Positions 33,303 to 41,120 of a stretch of DNA of 64,000 nucleotides are shown piece after piece. Positions within the stretch are counted from its first letter, which is position 1. Every line of letters begins with the position of its first letter. Under the pieces are notes generated by a model. That model did not search any database. It saw nothing but the letters and a program-made list of their open reading frames with translations, and was not told the DNA's origin. The position numbers and the translations under genes were made by a program. This DNA comes from Mesolinea sp040772305. Lineage in GTDB: Bacteria > Chloroflexota > Anaerolineae > Anaerolineales > Anaerolineaceae. The stretch spans positions 1,550,001 to 1,614,000 of the forward strand of contig JAXGYK010000001.1 in NCBI GenBank assembly GCA_040772305.1. The letters are read 5' to 3'.

Positions 33303-34286
33303 TCATTTTATATTTTTCATGCCATATTGCTTCAAATGGACATCTTCCATTGCTTCAGAGAAACGTACAGCATTTCCGATTTCTGAAGGCATCCTATGAT
33401 GTGAAACGGTATGGACTCTAATGACATCAGCCCCCAACATGGTGGAAATAGCCGTAAGCGCGGCAGAACCTATGTCACGGTTTTCATGACCATCATCAGT
33501 TTCCGGGTCCATATTGAAGCCGGCGTTTTCCAGAATATTGACGATAAATCTCTTTCTGGAGACTCCTACAAATGTGCAATAACCCATATCACTTAAAACA
33601 TGAAGATCTCTGATTAATAAAAGATTCTCCCTCTTTGTTAAGCCGAAACCGATCCCCGGATCCAACATGATTCTTTCATCATTCACGCCGCCCTCATGAG
33701 CAATTTTAATACAACGTCTCAGGTAGAAGCACATGGATTCCTGTATCGGTATATTGCACATTTTTTCGATTTCTTCCTGGCTAAAAACGCCCTCACCTCC
33801 GAAGGAAGGGAAATTTTTTGATCCTGGATGATCCGGTCGTGCAATAACAGGATTAAACATCAAGATGGCTCCGGCAGCGGATTCGCCGACAACCTTCGCC
33901 ATATCGGGATCTCCCAAGAAGCCCGTAATATCATTGATAATATCCGCTCCGGCTTCAATCGCCACTTTAGCTACAGCTGCCTTCCAGGTATCAATCGAAA
34001 GGGGTACATCCGTGCGTTTTTTTAATTCACGGATGACCGGTACAATGCGATCACTTTCTTCCTGAGCGTCTACCGGTGTACTGCCAGGCCTGGTGGATTC
34101 ACCGCCGATATCCAGCATGCCTGCACCCTGATTGATCAAGTCCATGGCATGGTTCACAGCCTTTTCGGTTGAGTACCATCGTCCTCCGTCGGAAAAAGAA
34201 TCCGGCGTAACATTGACAATGCCGCAAATAATCGTTCCGTCAGAACTTTTAATGGTCTTGTCGTTATACTTAAATATTTTGTGCAT
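33303..34286 (-). CDS. folP: Dihydropteroate synthase
   Basis: It condenses dihydropterin pyrophosphate with p-aminobenzoate in folate synthesis and is the sulfonamide target. The 327-residue protein has the pterin-site signatures GIVNVTPDSFSDGGRW (22-37), DIGGESTRPGS near 59-69, PLSIDTWKA near 95-103, INDITG near 116, LDPGIGFGLTKREN near 208-221 and GVSRKRF near 242. It is about 45 residues longer than usual, with an insertion around residues 140-180 where most enzymes have a short loop after the LMH motif. It stands alone, without other folate genes, between a transporter remnant and repeat R2, so it was probably acquired. Confidence 0.9.
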   Translation of the reverse strand: MHKIFKYNDKTIKSSDGTIICGIVNVTPDSFSDGGRWYSTEKAVNHAMDLINQGAGMLDIGGESTRPGSTPVDAQEESDRIVPVIRELKKRTDVPLSIDTWKAAVAKVAIEAGADIINDITGFLGDPDMAKVVGESAAGAILMFNPVIARPDHPGSKNFPSFGGEGVFSQEEIEKMCNIPIQESMCFYLRRCIKIAHEGGVNDERIMLDPGIGFGLTKRENLLLIRDLHVLSDMGYCTFVGVSRKRFIVNILENAGFNMDPETDDGHENRDIGSAALTAISTMLGADVIRVHTVSHHRMPSEIGNAVRFSEAMEDVHLKQYGMKNIK

Positions 34287-34298
34287 AATATTAACTTC

Positions 34299-34785
34299 TT
34301 ATTGTAGTCCAACAAATTTCCACCATGGGATAAACAGCAAAAATACCAACACTGAGCTGACCAGGGCCATCACAATCCCAGTCTTAAACATAAATCTGCT
34401 CTCATAATAAACCCTTTTCCGCCCCGACCAATAGGGTTGCATGGTAAAACGGGAAGAGAAAATGAATATTCACCATAATATAGACGATTAAAGTAATCAT
34501 GTGTGCCGGGATTCCGTTTGAAATCGCCATCGGCACAAAAATCGGAAGCACTACGGACATGGTTGCCATACTGGAACCGATGCAAGCATGGACATTATGG
34601 TTATTATCGGCAAATAAAAAACTGGAATTCCCCGACTGGTATAAGTTTTTTCCGAATTGAGGAAAATCACATTGGTGCTCCCGGCTTGACCCAAAACTTT
34701 ACCTATGGAGAAAGCTGCCGTCAAGAATAACAATTATCATAAAACTCTTTAACACATGAATATTATTTAAATTCATCCTCTCTCC
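34299..34785 (-). pseudogene. Remnant of a DASS-family anion:sodium symporter
   Basis: Translating the minus strand in shifting frames gives recognisable pieces of the C-terminal half of a DASS/CitT-type transporter: FLTAAFSIGKVLGQAGSTNV, then IPVFYLPIITIMSMLA, then VVLPIFVPMAISNGIPAHM with HFLFPFYHATLLVGAEKGF, and finally KTGIVMALVSSVLVFLLFIP ending WWKFVGLQ and stop at 34299. At least two frameshifts and the loss of the N-terminal half make it non-functional. It lies immediately upstream of folP. Confidence 0.65.
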
Positions 34786-34800
34786 CATAATTTAATCATC

Positions 34801-34871
34801 GTGGCAAAGATTGTACTTTCGCTACAGTCTTCTTTCCTCCGGCATTATTTTGACATCCTCCCCTGAGCTGG
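34801..34871 (-). repeat. Partial interspersed repeat, copy R5
   Basis: A shorter, weaker copy sharing GCATTATTTTGACATCCTCC and CCCTGA with R1, in the same orientation. It lies about 200 bp 3' of the lipoprotein gene that ends at 35070. The rest of 34872-35018 shows no gene. Confidence 0.5.
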
Positions 34872-35018
34872 GATCTTCTGGTATTCCGCTTCTGATGACT
34901 AGGAGAGGGAATAGGACTTGGTACAAAACATTGTAGTTTTTCTCCCAGGCCTCTTCCTTATGGCACTGGTCAAAGAGGTGATTCTTAATATGGAATGCCC
35001 TTTACCATCATAAAACTT

Positions 35019-35048
35019 AAAGGACGGTCAAAAATAATACCGTCCTTT
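35019..35048 (-). terminator. Terminator-like hairpin after the lipoprotein gene
   Basis: AAAGGACGGT (35019-35028) pairs perfectly with ACCGTCCTTT (35039-35048) around a 10-nt T-rich loop. It lies 22 bp beyond the lipoprotein stop. The downstream T-run on the minus strand is weak. Confidence 0.65.
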
Positions 35049-35069
35049 TGGAAAAGAAATTTCCGAAGA

Positions 35070-36431
35070 TTAGTCCATTTCTGCGGCTATAAAATCCTCG
35101 AATGAAATGAGCACCGGGGCTTCGGTCATAGCAACGACGAAAACACCCGTATCCCCAAGCTCATAGTCAGAATCGTAGGCAGTCAGGACTTCTTCGTCAT
35201 TGAGGAAGAGGCTCAATTGATCATCAATGCAAAGTCCAAAGATACGGTTGGCCTCGGGATCGAATGCGCTAATATTGGTCTGTTCGAGGTTTATAAGTTC
35301 TCCCCCACTTGCTTTAAATATCGCAGCCAGTCCATCGTTGCTTATACCGAGACCGTAAAAATTCTGATTATCCTGGGCGCGGCAAATAACCCCATGCAAG
35401 TTAAGGCGAGGACCGTTGACCAGACCAGCAAGCACTTCCACTCCTGTTCGGGAAAGATTGGTTTGATGAGAGGTGGAAGCAAAGTAGGTATTGGGGGTAT
35501 TAATGCCAATATTAAAGAGGCCGCCCGCGAAAAAGGCATCAATCTCTTGAATGGTACTCATATCCCAGTTGTTAGGCATGTCATCGAAGCTTTCGCGGTA
35601 AACCACGACACCTTTCAAGCCTGGACCTTCTTCAATCTCGCTATCCGATGATGCACCTTCGCCCTCCGGAAGCAGAACAGAAAAGTCATCGAAGTCCGCC
35701 CGAGCATAGCCGGTATCCGTCGTAGCCAGAAACGGACCCACATCTCCTTCCTTGAAATCTGAATCACTGCCTATTGCAGCCACTTCGCCGTTGACATACA
35801 GAGCAAGAGTGCTGCTGACACAAGCGGCGCCTAGAGTATTGGTACCATTCTTTAATGGTCCAGCCAAAGAAGGCCCGTCATATAGTTTCGTTACACTGCC
35901 GTCCTTGTATTTGAGGATGAGCGCCTTGTCCAAATTCACGGCAAGCAAGGCATAAAAATTTTGGAGGTCCTGGGCACGGCAGATGAGGCCCAACATACCA
36001 TGCTGATTGGTCTCGGCCGTTGTTTGTACCGTCGTTTGCAGGATCAAATCTTCGATATTGGTACGATGACTAAGCGTAAAGATTAAATAGTTAGGGGTAT
36101 CCTGGATCTCAAGCACAAGCTTGCCATCAACGTTGTCCATCGTAGAATATTCGTCGCCCAACTGTTCCCAATTTGGGTCCATAGGTGAAAAAACGTCTTT
36201 CCAGAATACAGTCAGATCGCTGAAAACTTCTGAACTTAGAACAGTGGTAGGAATGGGTAGTTGTGTAGGCTGCGGAAGCGATGGCGGCGGCAGTGGCAAA
36301 GGTGTGGAACTGGGCAGAAGCAACGCCGTGCTGGGCTCAGGTACTGGCTGTGTGGGCTGGGCCGGCGGCAAAACTCTGCAAGCGAGTGAGGACAATACTA
36401 AGAGACAAAAAAAAGACACAATTCGTTTCAT
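35070..36431 (-). CDS. Lipoprotein with two LamG/concanavalin-like domains
   Basis: A 453-residue surface lipoprotein of unknown function. The signal peptide MKRIVSFFCLLVLSSLACRVLPP has lipobox LSSLAC with the lipidated Cys at residue 18, followed by a Pro/Ser/Thr linker. Two homologous domains follow, about 75-255 and 285-450. Each has an NY/NTYF strand, a NxHGxxCRAQDxQNFYxL motif (MLGLICRAQDLQNFYALL and LHGVICRAQDNQNFYGLG), a display-ligand strand (LALYVNGEVAA, LSLFLNDEEVL) and a D(x)GPF/DTGVF turn. This is a concanavalin-like jelly roll as in LamG and DUF1080 proteins, suggesting glycan binding. Base composition is native. Confidence 0.8.
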   Translation of the reverse strand: MKRIVSFFCLLVLSSLACRVLPPAQPTQPVPEPSTALLLPSSTPLPLPPPSLPQPTQLPIPTTVLSSEVFSDLTVFWKDVFSPMDPNWEQLGDEYSTMDNVDGKLVLEIQDTPNYLIFTLSHRTNIEDLILQTTVQTTAETNQHGMLGLICRAQDLQNFYALLAVNLDKALILKYKDGSVTKLYDGPSLAGPLKNGTNTLGAACVSSTLALYVNGEVAAIGSDSDFKEGDVGPFLATTDTGYARADFDDFSVLLPEGEGASSDSEIEEGPGLKGVVVYRESFDDMPNNWDMSTIQEIDAFFAGGLFNIGINTPNTYFASTSHQTNLSRTGVEVLAGLVNGPRLNLHGVICRAQDNQNFYGLGISNDGLAAIFKASGGELINLEQTNISAFDPEANRIFGLCIDDQLSLFLNDEEVLTAYDSDYELGDTGVFVVAMTEAPVLISFEDFIAAEMD

Positions 36432-36543
36432 ATTTCCTGCCTTTGAATCGAAATCGAGCGTCAGATAAATTTTATCATTTTCTCATTCCTGCAAGAGGTG
36501 AAATCTTTTACTCAGGCACACAGAAATGAAGCCCCAGGAATTG

Positions 36544-36569
36544 AAAAAGGCCCGCCTTACGGCAGGCCC
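36544..36569 (-). terminator. Intrinsic terminator of the mcmA-mce unit
   Basis: A 9-bp GC-rich stem (36561-36569 with 36548-36556, TTAC/GTAA loop) is followed by five T residues on the minus strand. It lies 20 bp past the mce stop. Confidence 0.88.
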
Positions 36570-36588
36570 AAAAGCTGAAAGGAAAACC

Positions 36589-36996
36589 TTAGCCGGTCAG
36601 CTCGTACAACTCCACCAGCACGCCATTGGCAGCTTTGGGATGAACAAAAGCCATCTTTCGACCGGGTAGAACCTGGGGTGTCTCGTTGATGAGGCGCACG
36701 CCTTTTTCTTTCAGACTGGCAAGGGTTGCTTCAATGTCATCTACTTCTAGGCACAAATGATGCAGTCCTTCGCCTTTAGCCGCCAGATATTTGCCCATCC
36801 CGCTTTCAGGATCGGTTGGCATCACCAGTTCGACTTCACTGTCGCCCACCGGGAAAAATGCAACTTTGGCTTTCTGCGATGGCACATCCTCTACGTGGTC
36901 AAGCTTCAGACCAAATGCGCCTTCCCAAACCTTGATCGATTCCTCAATATCGCGGACAACGATCGCAACATGATTAATTTTTTTGATGCCTTTCAT
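36589..36996 (-). CDS. mce: Methylmalonyl-CoA epimerase
   Basis: It interconverts the 2R and 2S epimers of methylmalonyl-CoA in the propionyl-CoA/succinyl-CoA pathway. The 135-residue vicinal-oxygen-chelate protein has the metal-binding residues in INHVAIVVRD (His7), LHHLCLEVDD near 82 and VLVELYEL at the C-terminus, with FHPKAANG-type motif VHPKAANGVLVE. I chose ATG 36996 because AGAGGTG lies just before it and the sequence upstream overlaps the mutase stop. It is 8 bp after the mutase gene, which confirms the pathway. Confidence 0.93.
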   Translation of the reverse strand: MKGIKKINHVAIVVRDIEESIKVWEGAFGLKLDHVEDVPSQKAKVAFFPVGDSEVELVMPTDPESGMGKYLAAKGEGLHHLCLEVDDIEATLASLKEKGVRLINETPQVLPGRKMAFVHPKAANGVLVELYELTG

Positions 36997-37004
36997 TTTC
37001 ACCT

Positions 37005-38660
37005 CTAGACTAAATTTGGTGCCCGGTATTCGCCCCACACCTTGCGAAGCAAGTTGCAGGTTTCACCCAGCGTAGTTTTATTTTCAACACAAGCGATGAT
37101 AAGGGGTAATAAATTTTCTTCTCCCCGCGCCGCGGTTTCCAGATGGGCAAGAAGCTCTGCAACTTTTGTATTATCTCGGTTCTCACGCAGTTTTGCCAGT
37201 TTTGCGCGCTGAGCTGCCTCAATAGCTGGGTCAATCTTCTGCGGTTCCAATACGATTTCTTCGTCCACCTTAAATTTATTTACACCAACAACGATATCTT
37301 CGCCCATTTCGAGCCGTCGCTGTGCCTGATAGGCACTATCCTGAATTTCGGACTGCATAAAGCCATTCTCGATCGCCTTCATGGCTCCGCCCATATCATT
37401 GATTTTGGCAATATACTCGGCTGCTTTTTCCTCAATTTGATCCGTGAGATACTCTACGATATAAGACCCAGCCATTGGGTCGATCGTATCCGCCACACCA
37501 CTTTCGTAGCCAATTATTTGCTGTGTCCGCAGCGCTACCTGTACGCTTTTTTGGGTGGGCAGCCATAAAGCCTCATCCATACTGTTCGTATGCAAAGACT
37601 GTGTTCCCCCCAGGACAGCCGCCAAAGCCTGCAGTGTCACACGGATCACATTGTTTTCCGGTTGCTGAGCAGTAAGCGTGCATCCAGCCGTCTGGGTATG
37701 GAAACGCAGCCTCATACTGCTTGCTTTTTGAGCGCCAAAACGCTCTTTCATAATCTTGGAATACAAACGCCTGGCAGCGCGGAATTTCGCAATTTCCTCA
37801 AGGAAATTGTTATGTGCATTAAAGAAAAAGGATAACTGACTCGCAAACTCGTCAATGCCCATACCAGCCTTCATAGCTGCTTCGATATAGGCAATAGCAT
37901 TTGCCAAAGTAAAGGCCACTTCCTGAACAGCACTGCTTCCTGCTTCGCGAATGTGATACCCGCTGATGGAGATAGTATTCCAGAGCGGAACGTCCGTGCG
38001 ACAGAAGCTAAAGATATCGGTAATCAACCGCATACTGGGCTTGGGCGGGAATATATAAGTTCCCCGAGCCACGTATTCCTTGAGGATATCGTTTTGAATA
38101 GTGCCCCGCAGCTTGCTGATTTCAACGCCCTGCTTTTTTGCCACACCAATATACATAGCCAGGAGTACAGAAGCAGGCGCATTGATCGTCATGCTTGTAC
38201 TCACCTTATCCAGGGGAATTTCCTGAAAGAGGGTTTCCATGTCCTCAATGGAGGAGATCGAAACACCCACTTTACCAACCTCGCCCAAAGCGATGGGATC
38301 ATCCGCATCGTAACCAATCTGAGTAGGCAAATCAAAGGCTACTGAAAGTCCTGTCTGTCCCTGTTGAAGTAAAAATCGGTATCGTTTGTTCGATTCTTCA
38401 GCAGTAGAAAACCCTGCGTATTGGCGCATAGTCCACAAGCGGCCACGATACATCGTTGGTTGAACGCCGCGGATGAAAGGGTACTGTCCGGGATAGCCTA
38501 ATTCGTCATACTGGTTCGGATTAACATCTCCTGGTGGAACCACCGGCGGGATTAAAATATTAGAAGATGTTTTAAATTCCGACTGGCGCTCCGGAAAGCG
38601 CTTTACGGAAGGATTAAAAGTATTCTCTTGCCAGGAATCGTAACCACTTTGGTCTGCCAT
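37005..38660 (-). CDS. Methylmalonyl-CoA mutase, large catalytic subunit (N-terminal TIM barrel)
   Basis: A 551-residue coenzyme-B12-dependent mutase subunit, converting methylmalonyl-CoA and succinyl-CoA. It starts near the conserved GxYPFxRG (GQYPFIRGVQPTMYRGRLWTMRQYAG, 57-82) and continues with GLSVAFDLPTQIGYDADD near 106-123, KLRGTIQNDILKEY near 181-194 and ISGYHIREAG near 232. The C-terminal end shows GGTQSLHTNSMDEAL near 353 and SYIVEYLTDQIEE near 405. The cobalamin-binding domain (DxHxxG) is absent and must come from a separate small subunit gene, as is common in this form. It forms a unit with mce. Confidence 0.94.
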   Translation of the reverse strand: MADQSGYDSWQENTFNPSVKRFPERQSEFKTSSNILIPPVVPPGDVNPNQYDELGYPGQYPFIRGVQPTMYRGRLWTMRQYAGFSTAEESNKRYRFLLQQGQTGLSVAFDLPTQIGYDADDPIALGEVGKVGVSISSIEDMETLFQEIPLDKVSTSMTINAPASVLLAMYIGVAKKQGVEISKLRGTIQNDILKEYVARGTYIFPPKPSMRLITDIFSFCRTDVPLWNTISISGYHIREAGSSAVQEVAFTLANAIAYIEAAMKAGMGIDEFASQLSFFFNAHNNFLEEIAKFRAARRLYSKIMKERFGAQKASSMRLRFHTQTAGCTLTAQQPENNVIRVTLQALAAVLGGTQSLHTNSMDEALWLPTQKSVQVALRTQQIIGYESGVADTIDPMAGSYIVEYLTDQIEEKAAEYIAKINDMGGAMKAIENGFMQSEIQDSAYQAQRRLEMGEDIVVGVNKFKVDEEIVLEPQKIDPAIEAAQRAKLAKLRENRDNTKVAELLAHLETAARGEENLLPLIIACVENKTTLGETCNLLRKVWGEYRAPNLV

Positions 38661-38792
38661 ATCATCCTCTTCTTTGTGTTGAAATTAACAATCTTAGTAT
38701 ACCTTATCGACAGGACAAAATCGTTGATTCGTGGTTGCAAAATGAATTTAGCTATCGATGTTTTATATGTAATATTTGATCTAGAGTAGATT

Positions 38793-38978
38793 TTCGCCCC
38801 GCGAAAACGAGAGTTTGACGTCACCTTAAAAGGAGATGGGAACGAGCAATTATTTGCGGTGAAATATAAACTCTATCTCCCTACTGAAGAAGAACTTCGA
38901 GCTGAAATAGAAACACAGAAGACCTTGTTTACCTCCAACAACAGGAAAAAGAGAGTGAAAAGTAGCTTTATAAATTAG
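38793..38978 (+). pseudogene. C-terminal remnant of a YhcG/DUF1016-like nuclease gene
   Basis: An open stretch without a start codon reads EFDVTLKGDGNEQLFAVKYK followed by LYLPTEEELRAEIETQKTLF, ending at TAG 38978. The LYLPTEEEL.AEIE pattern resembles the C-terminus of PDDEXK proteins of the YhcG/DUF1016 family. That match is from memory. The rest of the gene is missing, so this is a fossil at the left border of the AT-rich segment. Confidence 0.5.
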
Positions 38979-39000
38979 AATTTATAGGAGTGATAATTGA

Positions 39001-39186
39001 ATGGAAAAAATCATAAAATATTTGCCGCTAATTGTATCTGTAGTTGCTATTATTGCTATTATTTCTTCCGGATTAAAGTTGTTATATAATAATTATGAAA
39101 TATTGATGGAAGCGTGGATTGTTGCAGTAAGCAATTTGATTCTATTTGTTTGTGTTATTTACAATGCCTTTAAGAATAAAAAGTAG
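39001..39186 (+). CDS. Small two-helix membrane protein, 61 aa
   Basis: A 61-residue hydrophobic protein with two predicted membrane segments (LPLIVSVVAIIAIISSGLKL, 8-27, and WIVAVSNLILFVCVIYNAF, 39-57) and a lysine-rich C-terminus. ATAGGAG lies 8 bp upstream of the ATG. I do not recognise it. It is AT-rich, is followed 35 bp later by repeat copy R3, and lies between the nuclease remnant and the second AAA ATPase. Confidence 0.6.
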   Translation: MEKIIKYLPLIVSVVAIIAIISSGLKLLYNNYEILMEAWIVAVSNLILFVCVIYNAFKNKK

Positions 39187-39220
39187 AAAATTACAACTTG
39201 TTGTACATGAATTTAAGAAA

Positions 39221-39405
39221 ACCCCTGATGTCAAACAAATGCTACAGATTGAAAAGGTTGATTTTACAGGATTTTGTAGATTAGAAAAAGTGTAAAAACA
39301 GCATTTTATTCTCGACCTCTTCTCAGGGGAGGATGTCATAATAATGCTAAAGGGGAAAAATGCAGTGACGAACAGGGTTTCAGAGCTTCCACAAAGTAAG
39401 AAATT
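39221..39405 (+). repeat. Degenerate interspersed repeat, copy R3
   Basis: A near-complete copy in plus orientation, 3' of the small membrane-protein gene. It begins CCCCTGATGTCAAACAAATG, contains TTTTATTCTCGACCTCTTC, GGATGTCATAATAATGCTAA and ends in GTTTCAGAGCTTCCACAAAG. It is internally duplicated: GATGTCAaacaAATGCTA recurs as GATGTCATAATAATGCTA. The peptide reads FILDLFSGEDVIIMLKGKN, here after an in-frame stop. Confidence 0.8.
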
Positions 39406-39501
39406 AAAAGAATACTACTCAATCGTTATGTTTTGTAATTGGTGTCATAAAGTAACACCGATTATGCCACTATTACAGACGGCACTTGCTTGAACAATTA
39501 G

Positions 39502-39521
39502 AAGTGACAAAAGTGTCACTT
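39502..39521. repeat. GTGACA/TGTCAC palindrome cluster
   Basis: AAGTGACA (39502-39509) and TGTCACTT (39514-39521) form a perfect palindrome. Two further TGTCAC sites follow at 39524-39529 and 39535-39540. Possible operator region of the ATPase gene or an element end. Confidence 0.5.
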
Positions 39522-39560
39522 TGTGTCACAGTGATGTCACCTTGGGAGGCAATCCAATCA

Positions 39561-39629
39561 CAAATTACTCCGGCGAAATGACACAAATCGCTCCGGTAAA
39601 ATGCCGCAAATCGCTTCAGAATTTTCTTG
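39561..39629. repeat. Three tandem 23-bp units upstream of the second ATPase gene
   Basis: Units at 39561-39583, 39584-39606 and 39607-39629 share CAAATYRCTYCRG. The first two also share the AAATG that follows. The third runs into the -35 box of the candidate promoter. Confidence 0.65.
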
Positions 39630-39656
39630 ACGGAAGCCATTTTATCGTTTTAGAAT
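39627..39656 (+). promoter_or_regulatory. Candidate promoter of the second AAA/DUF4143 gene
   Basis: TTGACG at 39627-39632 and TAGAAT at 39651-39656 with an 18-bp spacer fit a sigma-70-type promoter. Transcription would begin near 39663, which favours the ATG at 39699 over that at 39669. Confidence 0.55.
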
Positions 39657-39698
39657 TTACAGAGAAATATGCTTCTAGATGATATCGGGAAGTGCAGT

Positions 39699-40979
39699 AT
39701 GGAATACAAAAAACGAATTATAGATAGACTGCTGGATATAAATATGCAGGCTTTCGGTGCGACATGGATTAAAGGTCCAAAAGGATGTGGCAAGACAACA
39801 TCAGCCAAGCAAAAGGTAAAAACCGTTGTTGAGTTTCAGGATGAAGAATATCGTGATAATTTATTAATTATTGGAGAAACCGCACCTAATAAATTATTGC
39901 TGGGAGAAAAACCGATACTCTTTGATGAATGGCAAGATGTACCGAAACTTTGGGGTGCTATTCGCAAAGATGTTGATGATACCGGTAAAAAAGGCCAATA
40001 TATTTTAACCGGCTCTTCTTCAAAAAATATAGATACTCCTCATACAGGTACGCTGCGTATTAGTCAGTTAAAGATGTACCCTATGAGTCTTTGGGAAAGT
40101 GAAGAGTCTAATGGTAGTGTTTCTTTGAAGGAATTATTTGAGCGACCGGATTCTTTTGATGGTTGCAAATCAGATTTATCTATAGATGATATTATTTATT
40201 CTATTTGCCGCGGAGGATGGCCCGGAATTTTTACTATAAAAAATAACAAGACAAAATTGCAATTGGCGCGGGATTTATTTAAACAAACATATTCTGTGGA
40301 TATTTCTCATATTGATGGAGTAAAAAGAAATGAAAGATGGGCTCAAGGCATATTGCAATCTTATGCACGAAATATTTGTACAACTGCTGCAACAAAAACG
40401 ATTTATGGTGATGTGAAAGCAAATCATAATATCGGAGAAAGTACTTTTTTTGAATATATTAATGCGTTAGAGAAACTTTACATAATTGATGACATAGATG
40501 CTTGGTCTCCGGCTATTCGATCAAAAACTGCAATTCAATCATCTCCAAAAAGAAATTTTATTGATCCATCAATTGCGGTTGCAGCAATGGGACTTTCACC
40601 TGATTACTTTAATAGAGATTTTCAGACTTTGGGCTTTTTATTTGAATCGTTGTGTATCAGAGATTTAAAGGTTTATTCATCCGCATTTGATGGAAGAATG
40701 TCTTATTATCGTGACCGTTACGGTTTGGAGGCTGATGGGGTTTTACATTTAAGTGACGGACGGTATGCACTCATAGAGTTTAAGTTAGGGGAATCCGGAA
40801 TTGAAGAAGGAGCAAAGCATCTTTGTGAAATTGAAAGATTGGTGAGAGAGTATAACAAAAAAGAAAGACAAAATCATCTTCGCATGCCGGACTTGAAATT
40901 GATAATTACCGCAACTCAATTTGGCTATCGAAGGGAAGACGGTGTATTGGTTATTCCGATTGGCTGCTTAAAAGATTAA
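39699..40979 (+). CDS. AAA-family ATPase with DUF4143 domain, second copy
   Basis: A 426-residue member of the AAA_14/DUF4143 family, distantly related to the one at 31761-32981. Walker A is WIKGPKGCGKTTSAKQ near residues 19-34 and Walker B PILFDEWQDVP near 71-81. A sensor region YILTGSSSKNID lies near 99, and the C-terminal DUF4143/nuclease-like region contains YYRDRYGLEADGVLHL and YALIEFKLGES near 338-365 (E...D...E.K pattern). ATG 39699 has GGGAAG upstream and the N-terminus MEYKKRIIDRLLDI usual for the family; an ATG at 39669 is in frame. The gene is strongly AT-rich. Confidence 0.87.
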   Translation: MEYKKRIIDRLLDINMQAFGATWIKGPKGCGKTTSAKQKVKTVVEFQDEEYRDNLLIIGETAPNKLLLGEKPILFDEWQDVPKLWGAIRKDVDDTGKKGQYILTGSSSKNIDTPHTGTLRISQLKMYPMSLWESEESNGSVSLKELFERPDSFDGCKSDLSIDDIIYSICRGGWPGIFTIKNNKTKLQLARDLFKQTYSVDISHIDGVKRNERWAQGILQSYARNICTTAATKTIYGDVKANHNIGESTFFEYINALEKLYIIDDIDAWSPAIRSKTAIQSSPKRNFIDPSIAVAAMGLSPDYFNRDFQTLGFLFESLCIRDLKVYSSAFDGRMSYYRDRYGLEADGVLHLSDGRYALIEFKLGESGIEEGAKHLCEIERLVREYNKKERQNHLRMPDLKLIITATQFGYRREDGVLVIPIGCLKD

Positions 40980-41061
40980 TGTCGGAAAAATTCAAGTCGT
41001 CGATGTCGACAATCTAAGAAACTGAAAACAAATTGAAATAGATAAATTAGAATTTTATCAC

Positions 41062-41092
41062 TTGACTTGTCCCTTAGGGGATAGATTAAAGT
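41062..41092 (+). promoter_or_regulatory. MerR-type promoter with dyad
   Basis: TTGACT (41062-41067) and TAAAGT (41087-41092) are separated by 19 bp, the over-long spacing typical of MerR-controlled promoters. The dyad CCCTTAGGGG is centred between them. It lies 29 bp upstream of the merR gene and suggests autoregulation. Confidence 0.7.
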
Positions 41093-41120
41093 GTCAGATG
41101 TGGAAAGGAGATGAAAGAGA

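Noticed and set aside
39561..39629. The 23-bp tandem units as a CRISPR array
   Set aside because: The units are contiguous, with no spacers between repeats, only three copies, and no cas genes.
31761..40979. The two AAA/DUF4143 ATPases as a defined anti-phage defence system
   Set aside because: Neither is paired with a recognisable effector; the family's function is unknown, so a defence role would be guesswork.
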